Of a stretch of DNA of 64,000 nt, positions 26,170-36,000 are shown piece by piece; the stretch's first letter is position 1; each line of letters opens with the position of its first letter. Location of the stretch: positions 1 through 64,000 of the forward strand of contig DAOPZC010000016.1 of NCBI GenBank assembly GCA_035353175.1, in the 5' to 3' direction. A model generated the notes under the pieces. It was not told the origin of the DNA. It was given only the letters and a program-made list of their open reading frames with translations, and did not search any database. Position numbers and translations under genes: made by a program. This stretch comes from DAOPZC01 sp035353175 (lineage in GTDB: Bacteria; Verrucomicrobiota; Kiritimatiellia; RFP12; UBA1067).

Positions 26170-26276
26170 GGTTTCACATCCGCTGTTGGAGTTGTTTGGG
26201 AATGATTGGAAGGGTGGGCTTGAAACCGAAGCAGGCAAAGTGGTTTTCCACTGCCCGCTTTCCGCCCGGACGCCAC

Positions 26277-27677
26277 CTATGCGAGCCGTGTCCGCTCACT
26301 ATAAAGCGCCCGGCCCATTTTTCCGAAGCACTCGGACGGCCGGACCGCGAAACGGAAGGAGACGTTTTTCGGCAGTTCGTCCAACGCGAACACGCAGCGC
26401 CCCGTCTTTCCCCTGCGTCCTGCGGCGAGGAAAAAATTCTCCGCAAAAACGCGCTTCGCGCAGAACGGCTTGGCGGCGTCGCCCTCCAGGACCTCCACCT
26501 GAACATCGTAGTCGAAAACGCGGTCCCGCGCGGTGTGGAAAACGGCGGCCGGGAAGGACACCGTCAGCTGCGCCTCTTCCCCGCCGTTCCGGTTCTTCCC
26601 CTTGCCCTCGGCAAAGACAAGCTTCGCGTCCGGAGCGAATTCCGGCGCGACGGCTTGCGCGGCGCGTTTGGCGACGGTGAAGGGCATGTCCCGTTCGCCG
26701 CCGCACGGGAGCGGCAGCACCCAGTCGGGTCCAAGCATTTCGTCGAAAACGAACTCGCGCCGCTCGATGACCATACGGTCCCCGAAAACGGAAAGGAGCA
26801 TGCCCTGCTTGCCCGTACTCGTCGCCATGCGGGGCATGTGCAAAAGAAGCTTGCCGTTGTCCGCGCTGCCGTTCTCGCGCCCGTACGGCATCCCGGTATA
26901 AGAGAGCGACGAGGTGCCGATGGAGGTGAAGGCGCCTTGCCAGATGCTTCGTTCGTCGGTCAGTGAATAGTGCGAGTGCCCCGAGAAAGCCACCGCGTTC
27001 GGGTACGGTGAAAGCGCCTCCGTGGCCGCGCCCTTGTCGTCCCACGCGCCCCAGGCCCAGCTCCCGTAGCAGGTGTTTTGCGGGTGCGCGTGTTGTGCGT
27101 AGAACAACGGCAGGGACGGATCGAGTTTCGGAGCCAGCCCGCCGACATACGCCTTCAGGCGTTCCCTGTTGCCCCAGTGCATGCCGACAAACGTATAGCC
27201 CCTGATTGTTTTTGAGTAGACCGGCGCGAAGGGTTCGCGGAAACACTTTTCCCACGCGCCGGCCGCGTCCTTGGCGACCGACTTCTCGCGGAGCTGGGCC
27301 CGTTTTTGAGGGTCCTTCACACCATAGGTGAATCCGTCCATGTCGTGGTTGCCGTAAACGAAAAGTTTTTCGACGCGCCGGCCGTCATCCGCCTTGTCGT
27401 CCGGAAAGACGCGGTACCAGGCGTCGCCGACCAGTTGCAGCTCGCTGAGCAGGCCGCGGTCCGCCATGTCGCCCGCGACGATCACTCCGTCCACGCCCTG
27501 CGCCTTGAACCAGGTCAGGGCTTTCACGAAGACTTTTTCGCTGCCCGGGTCTCGCAGATGGATGTCGCTCAGCACGCCGAGCTTCAGCCGGGCGCCGCCC
27601 GACGCCTCGGCGCCGAACGCGCGCACTCCGGCCGCCGCCGCCATTCCCTTCAAAAAATTTCGCCGCCTGATGTCCAT
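26277..27677 (-). CDS. Tat-exported calcineurin-like metallophosphoesterase
   Basis: The 466-residue product begins MDIRRRNFLKGMAAAAG, a twin-arginine signal. The metallophosphoesterase motifs are complete: SDIH (Asp38, His40), AGDMAD, YGNHDMDG, a GMHWGN segment, and FSGHSHYS for the last metal ligands. A C-terminal region of about 150 residues (from about 300) is probably a beta-sandwich of unknown use. It hydrolyses phosphomono- or diesters outside the cytoplasm; the substrate is not evident. It lies 24 bp downstream of a second, only distantly similar metallophosphoesterase gene, so the two are probably co-transcribed. Confidence 0.9.
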   Translation of the reverse strand: MDIRRRNFLKGMAAAAGVRAFGAEASGGARLKLGVLSDIHLRDPGSEKVFVKALTWFKAQGVDGVIVAGDMADRGLLSELQLVGDAWYRVFPDDKADDGRRVEKLFVYGNHDMDGFTYGVKDPQKRAQLREKSVAKDAAGAWEKCFREPFAPVYSKTIRGYTFVGMHWGNRERLKAYVGGLAPKLDPSLPLFYAQHAHPQNTCYGSWAWGAWDDKGAATEALSPYPNAVAFSGHSHYSLTDERSIWQGAFTSIGTSSLSYTGMPYGRENGSADNGKLLLHMPRMATSTGKQGMLLSVFGDRMVIERREFVFDEMLGPDWVLPLPCGGERDMPFTVAKRAAQAVAPEFAPDAKLVFAEGKGKNRNGGEEAQLTVSFPAAVFHTARDRVFDYDVQVEVLEGDAAKPFCAKRVFAENFFLAAGRRGKTGRCVFALDELPKNVSFRFAVRPSECFGKMGRALYSERTRLA

Positions 27678-27701
27678 TTTCCCTTTTCCTTGTTTTTCGC
27701 T

Positions 27702-29045
27702 TTATGTACCTCGAACGATGACGGGGACAAACTCGCGCGTTCCGTCTGACTGTACGCGCCAGGCCAGCGCCGTTCCCGGCGTGCAGGCGACAAGCGAGCC
27801 CTGTGCAAGCTTCGCATACGTCGAACGGAAGTCATAGAGAGACGTATACTTGCGGGTCGGGTGGCGTCGAACCGCGGCAAAGTCACAGTCGACAACACCG
27901 TCAAATTGCCCCTCCGCCTTCTGCTCCGCAACTAACCAGAGTGGCTTCAGTCGATAGATGCGGTCCGTCCCGCCGCCGACACGCGTGAAGCGGACGACGT
28001 CGTGCTCCGGATCCAGATGGACGCAGTCGAAGGTCTGCTCGTAGATCGTTCCCCGCGTCTTCGTCGGCATCTCCCCGCAGGCCAGCGAGGCGAACTTGTA
28101 GTCCTCGTAGGCGGCGTCGCACGGCTCCGTCACGTGTAGGATGCCGCGGCGGTAGACGGCGCGCTCGGAGTGATGATGTCCCGAAAGGTCTAGGAGAATG
28201 CGCCCCTTCGCGGACGTGAAATCGTATGTGCATCCGAACAGCACGACACGTTCGCGGTTCTGATAGGCCTCGAGAAGATCGCGGAACGGCGCGAACAGCG
28301 TCTCCTCTTGGTCATTCCCGACGACTTTCGAGATCGGGATGTGATGGATGACGGCAAGCGACCAACCGGACGGGACCTCCGCAAAGGCGTTTTCCGCGAG
28401 CCATCGGAGCTGCCGCTCGCCCATCCCGTAGCGAACCGCCCAGAAGCTCCGGTTCGGATCGATCGAATCCGAAGTATCCGCCACCACCGTGCGAATCTTC
28501 GCCTTCGCATCGTCAAGATAGTAATAGCAGGCTTCCGGATCGGCGGCATTCGTCACGGCACGCCGGCAGGCCGCCGTATCCATGATGATGTCCCGCGCCT
28601 CCCTGCCGCCGTACGTGTGGCCTTCGCTGGCGGTCGGCGAGAAGCGGATCGTGAAATCGTGATTGCCCTTCGCCGCCAGGACCCGTCCCCCTGCCGATTC
28701 GACCGAACGCACCCAAAGTTCGCGCCACTGGGCGGCGGTCCGATCAATCGACTCCTTTGCCCCGAACGCCTCACAGAGGTCGCCGCCCGAGATGGCGGTC
28801 CCGACGGGCGTCGTCTTCACGAGATCCGCGAGCAACGCGCCCGATTTCAGCGCATTCGCCGGCGTGTGCAAGTCGGTTATGAACCAGAAAGAATGCGATG
28901 ACTCCGCCGCGGCGCGTTCAACCCTCCGGCGAACCTCCTCGAGGTAGTCCCGATAATAGCCGGGAATACCCGCAGTCGCGTTCTCGCACCATCCTTTCAG
29001 TGCCGCAAAGGCACCGCCGGAAGCCATAAACTCTCGTCTTGTCAT
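27702..29045 (-). CDS. Exported calcineurin-like metallophosphoesterase, second type
   Basis: The 447-residue product begins MTRREFMASGGAFAALKG, a short Tat-like leader. Metallophosphoesterase motifs are FITDLH (Asp58, His60), SGGDLCEAF, AKGNHDFTI, VIHHIP and LSGHHHSE. It differs from its downstream neighbour in the insert around SEGHTYGGREARDIIMDT and in the C-terminal beta region. It lies 30 bp after the LamG/beta-repeat gene and 24 bp before the first metallophosphoesterase, in an apparent operon GH2-like, LamG, phosphoesterase, phosphoesterase. A role in removing phosphate groups from a glycan or scavenging phosphate is inference. Confidence 0.9.
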   Translation of the reverse strand: MTRREFMASGGAFAALKGWCENATAGIPGYYRDYLEEVRRRVERAAAESSHSFWFITDLHTPANALKSGALLADLVKTTPVGTAISGGDLCEAFGAKESIDRTAAQWRELWVRSVESAGGRVLAAKGNHDFTIRFSPTASEGHTYGGREARDIIMDTAACRRAVTNAADPEACYYYLDDAKAKIRTVVADTSDSIDPNRSFWAVRYGMGERQLRWLAENAFAEVPSGWSLAVIHHIPISKVVGNDQEETLFAPFRDLLEAYQNRERVVLFGCTYDFTSAKGRILLDLSGHHHSERAVYRRGILHVTEPCDAAYEDYKFASLACGEMPTKTRGTIYEQTFDCVHLDPEHDVVRFTRVGGGTDRIYRLKPLWLVAEQKAEGQFDGVVDCDFAAVRRHPTRKYTSLYDFRSTYAKLAQGSLVACTPGTALAWRVQSDGTREFVPVIVRGT

Positions 29046-29075
29046 GTCAACATCTACCCTTATCGGTCGGCTCCC

Positions 29076-32000
29076 TTACTGCACGAAGAACAACGAGCCG
29101 GAACCGTAGACGCGGCACTTGAAGGTGTCAGACGAGACCTCGAACCGCACTTTGTGCGTGCCCCATACATTCGCCACACTCCAGCGGCCGTTCAAATCGC
29201 CCGGACCGGCGTCCACGGCGGAGGCGCCGCGCGCGATCTCCCAGCTGCCCACGGCCTTCGGATCGGACAACGTGATCGTGCCGCCGCCCAGGATCGTCAC
29301 CATGCCGTTCACCGTGACGAGCGGCCCCCTGTTCGCCGTCGTCAGCGTGAGCGCCGTGCCGTCGGGGATCTCCACGTCGCCGGGATACGAAACCTGTGCC
29401 GAGCCGTTGATCGTTGTGGCGCGGAACGTGGCGTTCACGCGCGTGACGCCCTCCGGCAGCGCGAGCGCGCCGCCCGCCATCTCGAAATAGCCCGTAAACC
29501 CGGTGGGGTTCGCGCCGAGCGTGAGTTCCGCACCTTCCGGCAGCTTCAGCGTGCCGTCGCCCGCGAGCGTGCCCGCGAACGTGTTCGTGCCCGCGACCGT
29601 CAGTCGCCCGCTCACGAGGCCGAGTGTGCCCGAGCCCGAGATATGCCCAGCCTCCTCGTCCGTACCGTTCACTTCGAGCGTCGCGCCCTCCGCCACCGTC
29701 ACCGCGCCACCCACCGGCAGCACGCGCGCGCCGCCCGCGTCCGCGCGCATCGTCGCGCGGATCTGGTGCACGCTCAGTGCCTGATCGAACACCTTCACTT
29801 CGTCGAGCGCGCCGCGGAAGAGCACCCCAGTCGCCGTCGGCTTCGCGCCAAGATAGAAGTAGCCGCCGTCGCGTGTGGAATCGCTTGTGAACGCGCCGGA
29901 CGACGAGAAGCCGTCCACGTATTGCCCGTCCACGAAGTTCCGTACGCCCACGCTGGGATGGTACGTCGTGGCGAAATGGTGCCAGCGCTGGGAGGCGTCG
30001 CAGTCGTGAAGGCCCGGGACCGTGGTGCCGGCGCAGATGTCGATCGCGCCGCTGCTACCCGGCTTGCGCACGTAGCAACGCGCACTCCAGGTATTGTTGT
30101 TCTCATCGTGCCAGTAGCTGAGCATGTAGCCGATCGTCGAGTTCGTGGGGCAGCCCCAGCTAACGAAAGTGGGGTAATGATTGTTAAGGCCCACTTTGGT
30201 GTACTCGTCCGCCTGGTGGGTCTGCACCCAGAACGACACCGTGAACGGCTGTCCGTTCGACGGAATCGCCTCCGGAAAGCCTGCGCTGCGCAGATAGGTG
30301 TTTTTGTAGGCGTCGAACTTGAGCGCCTTGCCGCCGAGGGGCGAGTCGATAAACGCGAGCGTGCCGGTGCCGATCTTGGAGAGTGTATTGGTTCCGGCGG
30401 AGTCTTTGCCCATGCTGGACGCATCCTCGAATGCGTAGTGCAGCACGGGCGCGGGAACATCCGCGCCCGCGTCAGGCAACGCGCCGCGCGCGAGTGCCAC
30501 AGGGTCCTTACCCGCGTAGAGGCGCTGAACGCCCGCCGCGTCAACCGCCTCGGTGTAGATGCGCACGTCGTCGATGAGCCCTTTGAACTGGCGGTCCGTC
30601 TTGTTGAGCTGCCGCCCGATGCACACCTGCTTCTCGAGCGGAATCGAAAGCGGCCCCAGCTTGTTCGTCGTCCACGTTTGCGCGCCGTCACAGTAGACGG
30701 TGTACGTACTCCCCTTGCGCACGGCCGCATAGTGATGCCAAGCGCCCTGCGGGTTCGCAGGCGATGTGACGGCGGCGAAGTCGAGCGTGGTGCCCCAATG
30801 GGTGAGGCAGAGCGTACCGGCGGAAATGCCGTTGTAGCGGAAAACGACCTCCTGGAAATTGCTCTCTTTACCCAGTGAAACGAACGTGCCCCTGTCGCCG
30901 CAGTCCGCATCGGGCTTCACCCACACGCTGAGCGTGTAGTCCGTATTGTCCGTGAAGTGCGGCGAAGTCACCGTCGCCTCGAGCTTCTGCGTCGAAGTGC
31001 CGGGAAATCTCGCCACCCATCCGCCGCGTCCGGCGTTGTACTCGCGCGTGATGCCGCTCTGGGTGGTGAGGTTGTGTCCGCCGCACGTGGCGTCGACGCC
31101 GGGGTCGTCGTCTTCGAAATCGTAGATGGCGAACGGCGGCGGCAGCGTGGCCTCGCTCTGGAGAATGAGCGTGCCTTCGCGCACCTCGGTGCCGCCCGTG
31201 TGCGCGAGCGCGCCGCCGAGCGCGAGCGCCCCCGAGCCGGTCTTCGCAAACACGTTCGCGCCGCGCACGCCCGCGTTGTAGGTGCCCGGGCCCGTCATCG
31301 CGAGTTCGCCGCCCGCGCTCATCACGATGCCGCCGCGCGCGGCGTTGCCGGCCACGCGGGCAACGGTCTGCGTGCCGGCGAACTGAATTTCGCCGTTGAG
31401 CTCGGTGCGCAGCCGCGCGTTCGCGGGAACCACCACCGGCTCGCCCGCCGCGCCGGCGAGGTCGCCGTCCGAAACCGGCGCTCCGCCGGCGAGAAGCTGC
31501 GCGATGCCCGTGGGGCCGAGCGCCCGCGAGTAGATGCGCACGTCGTCGATGTCGCCGCAGAAGAAACGGTCCATCCCCGGCAGGCGGCCGAGGCAGATCT
31601 GCACGGTCGCGGGCAGCGTCATTTCGAGGACGATGTTCCGCTCGTCGAGCACCTTCACGCCATCCACCCACACGGTGAGGCGGCAGCCTTCGCGCATCGC
31701 CATGTAGTGGTGCCACTGCGTGGGGTCCGAAGGTCCCAAAATATTGCTCTTGTCACCCGCACCATTCCAGTGGCCGAGCAGCAGCGTGTTACAGGAGCTG
31801 TTCACGAAGCGGAACTGCACGAAGCTGTGGTCGAGGAGCTGCGATCCGAGCGTGACCATCGTGGGGTAGCCGTTCGTGACGGGCGTGGAGAAGGTCTTCG
31901 CCCACAAGCTGATCGTGTAGTCCGTATCGCCCGTGAGCTCGGTGGTGCCCGTGACGGTGGACACGAGTTCGCCGCCCGAGTTCGTCGTGCCCGCGAAGCG

Positions 32001-32960
32001 CGCCACGTACCCGCCGCGCGTTTCATCGTATTGGCGCGTGACCGCGCCGCCCGGAACGAGGTCGCGTCCGTGGCCCGAGGAATCCTTTGTGAGGGATTCC
32101 TCGAAGTCGTACTTTACGAACGGCACGGCGGCGGGCGTTGTCGAGTCGAGGCGCAACCGACCGGCGCGCGCGGCGTAGGCGATGTTCGCGGCGATGTTCG
32201 TGACGTACAGGTTTTTTACCACGGCCGTCACGCGGCCCGTGCCGGAGATGGCGTCGGTGAGAATGTCTGACCGCGTAGCGCCGAGCTGAAGATCGTTGCC
32301 CGCGAGCGGGATCGCCGCGCCCGTTTCGCTTTGGAGCGAGCCCATCACCACCTGCGAGGTAAAGTTCGAGAGCGTGAGCGTGCCCGCGCCTGTCACGCGC
32401 ACATCGGTGAACGCGAGCGCGGAATTCGCCATCGGGATCACCCGGCCTTCCGCCACCTCAAGCGTGCGACGGGGTCTGCTGGCGGGATAGAAGGACGAAA
32501 TGCGCACGGTGCCGTCTCCCTCCTTGCGCACGGTGCCGTAGTCGTTGGGAAAGAAAGCGCAGTTGCTGCCGAGCACAAGCGTGCCGTTTCTGACGCAAAG
32601 CGGGAAATAGCCGAGCGAGTTCGTGGAGGCCCAGAAGATGCTGTAGTTGCCCCACCACGCCATCCACCACAGATAGCTCGCGGGAGCCTCTTCGCCTTCC
32701 CCAAGCGCCGCGGGCTCGAAGACGAGGCCGCCCATATACGTTGCCTCTGTGGCGGCGATGGTCTGCTGGTCGTCGAGCTGAAAGCGGGCCACGTTGGTGC
32801 TGGCGGGCAGCACGCCCCCCACCCAGTTCACGTATTCGCCCACTGAGTTCGTCGCGGACCACCCACCGCTCGCGGATCCGTTCCAGAGGTTCGTGGTGAC
32901 GTCCGCGTTCACGCTCGCCACCGCACACACGAGAGCGAAAATCGACATGGCTTTTTTCAT
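29076..32960 (-). CDS. LamG/autotransporter-repeat surface protein (intact)
   Basis: The 1,294-residue product has a strong ribosome site (AGGAGG eight bases before the ATG) and a signal peptide (MKKAMSIFALVCAVASVNA). The N-terminal region contains autotransporter-associated beta-strand repeats (GAGTLTLSNFTSQVVMGSL). Three LamG modules begin at about 285, 620 and 850 (VKYDFEESLTKDSSGHG, AIYDFEDDDPGVDATCGG, LHYAFEDASSMGKDSAG), each ending with a DDVRIY or DEVKVFD strand. Beta repeats resume from about 1,100 (NTFAGTLAGDGTLKLPEG). No outer-membrane barrel is present. The C-terminus, VYGSGSLFFVQ, matches the end of the frameshifted LamG protein at 11422-15152. LamG modules bind carbohydrates or proteins, so it probably tethers glycans at the surface. 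It lies 45 bp after the GH2-like gene. Confidence 0.88.
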   Translation of the reverse strand: MKKAMSIFALVCAVASVNADVTTNLWNGSASGGWSATNSVGEYVNWVGGVLPASTNVARFQLDDQQTIAATEATYMGGLVFEPAALGEGEEAPASYLWWMAWWGNYSIFWASTNSLGYFPLCVRNGTLVLGSNCAFFPNDYGTVRKEGDGTVRISSFYPASRPRRTLEVAEGRVIPMANSALAFTDVRVTGAGTLTLSNFTSQVVMGSLQSETGAAIPLAGNDLQLGATRSDILTDAISGTGRVTAVVKNLYVTNIAANIAYAARAGRLRLDSTTPAAVPFVKYDFEESLTKDSSGHGRDLVPGGAVTRQYDETRGGYVARFAGTTNSGGELVSTVTGTTELTGDTDYTISLWAKTFSTPVTNGYPTMVTLGSQLLDHSFVQFRFVNSSCNTLLLGHWNGAGDKSNILGPSDPTQWHHYMAMREGCRLTVWVDGVKVLDERNIVLEMTLPATVQICLGRLPGMDRFFCGDIDDVRIYSRALGPTGIAQLLAGGAPVSDGDLAGAAGEPVVVPANARLRTELNGEIQFAGTQTVARVAGNAARGGIVMSAGGELAMTGPGTYNAGVRGANVFAKTGSGALALGGALAHTGGTEVREGTLILQSEATLPPPFAIYDFEDDDPGVDATCGGHNLTTQSGITREYNAGRGGWVARFPGTSTQKLEATVTSPHFTDNTDYTLSVWVKPDADCGDRGTFVSLGKESNFQEVVFRYNGISAGTLCLTHWGTTLDFAAVTSPANPQGAWHHYAAVRKGSTYTVYCDGAQTWTTNKLGPLSIPLEKQVCIGRQLNKTDRQFKGLIDDVRIYTEAVDAAGVQRLYAGKDPVALARGALPDAGADVPAPVLHYAFEDASSMGKDSAGTNTLSKIGTGTLAFIDSPLGGKALKFDAYKNTYLRSAGFPEAIPSNGQPFTVSFWVQTHQADEYTKVGLNNHYPTFVSWGCPTNSTIGYMLSYWHDENNNTWSARCYVRKPGSSGAIDICAGTTVPGLHDCDASQRWHHFATTYHPSVGVRNFVDGQYVDGFSSSGAFTSDSTRDGGYFYLGAKPTATGVLFRGALDEVKVFDQALSVHQIRATMRADAGGARVLPVGGAVTVAEGATLEVNGTDEEAGHISGSGTLGLVSGRLTVAGTNTFAGTLAGDGTLKLPEGAELTLGANPTGFTGYFEMAGGALALPEGVTRVNATFRATTINGSAQVSYPGDVEIPDGTALTLTTANRGPLVTVNGMVTILGGGTITLSDPKAVGSWEIARGASAVDAGPGDLNGRWSVANVWGTHKVRFEVSSDTFKCRVYGSGSLFFVQ

Positions 32961-33005
32961 AATATCTTCCTCCTATTATCAGTAACAACTTATGCTCCGC
33001 CCGCG

Positions 33006-36000
33006 CTACCACCGCATATCGGCATAGGGATCGTCGCGGGGCAGACGTTTGTCGGTGTAAAACGCCGAACCGTCCGCCTCAGCGGCTTGCGCGTCGAGGT
33101 GTGCGTGCCAGCGGACTCCCGCCGGGACGCCCAGGTTGCCCAGAACAATCGTGTAAAGCCGCTCCGTATTGACCCGCGTGAAAACCAGATCCGGGCGATC
33201 CTCCGGCTTAAAGTCTTTCGGTGACGCTGCGATCCAGACGATCTCACCTGAGCCAACCGGGATTGATGCAAGAACGCCGGTCTCGGACCGCCAGCCGCCG
33301 GCGGGCACCGTGGCGATGCCCGTGACCGCGAGCTTTTTGCGCCAATGAATCTCCGCCGGGGAAACGCCGCGGAAAGCGGCCGGCAGTTTGCCGGAGAGCG
33401 GGTTGAGCCAAAGCGTCTGAGCGCCGGCCGTAAACGCGGCGCCGGATGCGCGCCGGAGCGCTTCGCCGTCCGCCTCAGAGAGACCGGCGGCCAAAACGGT
33501 GCCGCTCCCCGTCAGGAAAGCCCGGACCGCCGCGGCGTTGTCCTTCAGCCAGGCGGCGCAGCCGGAAGTCAGGACAACGACCTGTCGGTCCGCGCCTGCC
33601 GCAGTGAGCTTTCCGGCGGATGCGGGCAGGCTTTTCAGCGGCACGCCTGCGGACTGACCGATGACCGTAGCGGTGCGCCGGACAGGCGCTTGCCAGCCGC
33701 GCACCGCCTCTGTCAGGTTGTGCAGGAGGGTGTCCGCGACGGGATCTGTGCCGATGCGGTCGGTGACGTCGAGCTGGCAGAAGAGCATGCGGCCCGCGCC
33801 GTCGACGCACTCCCACAGCGGGGTGTAGCGGAGGTCGAAGCCGGTATCCAGCAAGGGGCGGAAGGAACCGGTGTGGGGCTTTTCAACGAGGGTCGAGGCC
33901 ACCACGCCGTTCTGCGAACAGCGCCAGACGCGCTTCCAGCGCTGCGAGACGTCCAGGCTCTCGGGCAGGCCGTCCAGCGGACCCAGTGTGGTTGCCCCCC
34001 GCCAGTCGGCAAGATCTTCGTTCGCCAGGCCGGCGAGGACGGGATCGGCCTCATCGCGAAGCCAGACGCGCCGCGCCCCCGGGGTGAAGCAACGCAGCCC
34101 GAAGGTCTTGCCCAACGCGTCGGCGGTCTGTTCGAAGACGACGACCTGGAGGCCGCTTGCGACGCGCTCGGCGAGGCCGGCGAAAAGTTTCGCGCCCTCT
34201 GCGGTTGACAGCGCGTTGCAGCCGACGATGAGGACCCGGAGATCCGCGGGGAGGGCGCCGTCCGCCTTGAGTTCGGGCACCTTGACGTCCCCGGCCTCGA
34301 GGGCCTTGCGCGTCTTGCCGACAGGGTCGAAGAGCGCCCAGCCGGCCGGCGTCCGCGCTTCCGCGGCGCGCTTCGGATACACCTGAAGCGCGAACGGTTT
34401 GACCGGAACATCTTTTCCGTCCGCGCGAACGGTCGCCGTGATCTCGCCCTGCTCGCGCTGGCTGACGGCGGGCGCGCGGAACGCGAACGGCATGACCGCG
34501 GACTCCGCAGGCTGGACGGTTGCTGATTCCTTGCCCTCGGCGACAACCTCGCCCTTCACGCGGACCTGCCAGCCGACGGAGAAAGTGGTGGCGTGCCGCA
34601 GGTCGTTGAGCAGGACGATGCTCTTGCCGACCTGCTCGCCGGAACGGAAGGCGTGGTCCTGGGCGTGCCACTGCTTTCCGGGTCCGCCGACGTACGCGTA
34701 AAGCGGGGCGATGAGTTCCGGCATCACCTTGCCGCGACGAGTAGGCTCGAAGTACGCTTTCTCCTCGGGGCGGCCGAGGTCGAAGAGGCAGCGGATTTCG
34801 CCTCCGCCGCCGTTCGCATACTGCCAGGAATCGGCGGAAAATCCGGGGCGCTGCAAGTTGGCCCAGTCGGTGGCCAGCGGAACATTCGGAGGCAGCGCGC
34901 GGAGGGAGCTTCCCGGTATGCGCTTGATCAGGCGACGCCAGGTGTTCTCCCAAGCATTGACGCCTCCGGAGATGCCCCAGGTGCGCCAGGCAGGCAACAG
35001 GGCCTCGTAGTAGTCAGAGGTGCATTCGTCCAGGATGGGCGGGTAGCAGTTGCAGAAGTAGCCGTACGAGGAGCGCCACGTCTTGCCCGCGGCATCCCAG
35101 CACCGGTCATAGTAATCGACGTAGTCGTCCTCTTCGAGCCGGTAGCTTCGCTCGCCGAGCTGGATCGCGCCGTATTCGGTCATCACCGGCTCGTTAGCCC
35201 ACCAGTTGACGGGGTCGCGCATCTGGAAGTCTCCGGGATAGGGCACGGCCTGCTCAGCCATGAAAAGGGGCTTGTCGCCGGACCCGGCCCAGACGCGCAG
35301 CCATTCGCGCAGATCCTGCAGCTCGGGCCAGCCGAGGTAGTTGTTGAGATTATAGATGGCCCCGGATTTGCCGCAGGCGTGATTGTAGCTGGGCCGGGAG
35401 GGATCGAGCGAGGCGACGAAGGCGTTGGACTTGAGCATGGCGGCCTCCTTGGCGGCGGAGGCGGAGCCGGGCTCGAACTCCATCTTGCCGTCGAGGACAA
35501 GCGGGTTCTGATCCTGCCGGTAGCAGTTCAGGTTCATGTTCATGCGCCAGAGAACAAGCGACGGATGGTTCCAGTCCTGACGCACGCGCTGGCGCACGAT
35601 CGCCGTCCACTGCGCCCAGACTTCGGGGCGGTCGAGCCGGAGATAGGAAGAATGGCCGATGTCCAAGGGCGTGACCGCGGCCAGCATGCCCATCTCATCA
35701 CAAACCTGGAGCAGGTGGCTGGCGACCTCCGCGTTGCCCGGCCGATCCACGCTTCCGAGGTAGACGAAGTTGTAACCGGCAGCCCGCGCGCCCTTGAGCC
35801 AGTGGCGCATCGCTTCCATCGTGTTCCAGTTACCCTCTGAAACCGAGTAGGAACAAGGCACGAGATTGAGCTTGATGTCGTTCAGGAAGAAAAATCGGCC
35901 GCGGATCTCGAATTCACGGAAACCGAACGGCTCCGGCAGGGACTCGTCCAGCACGCGTCCGTCTTGCACAAGCGACACGGTCAGGGTGTAGAGCTTGGGT

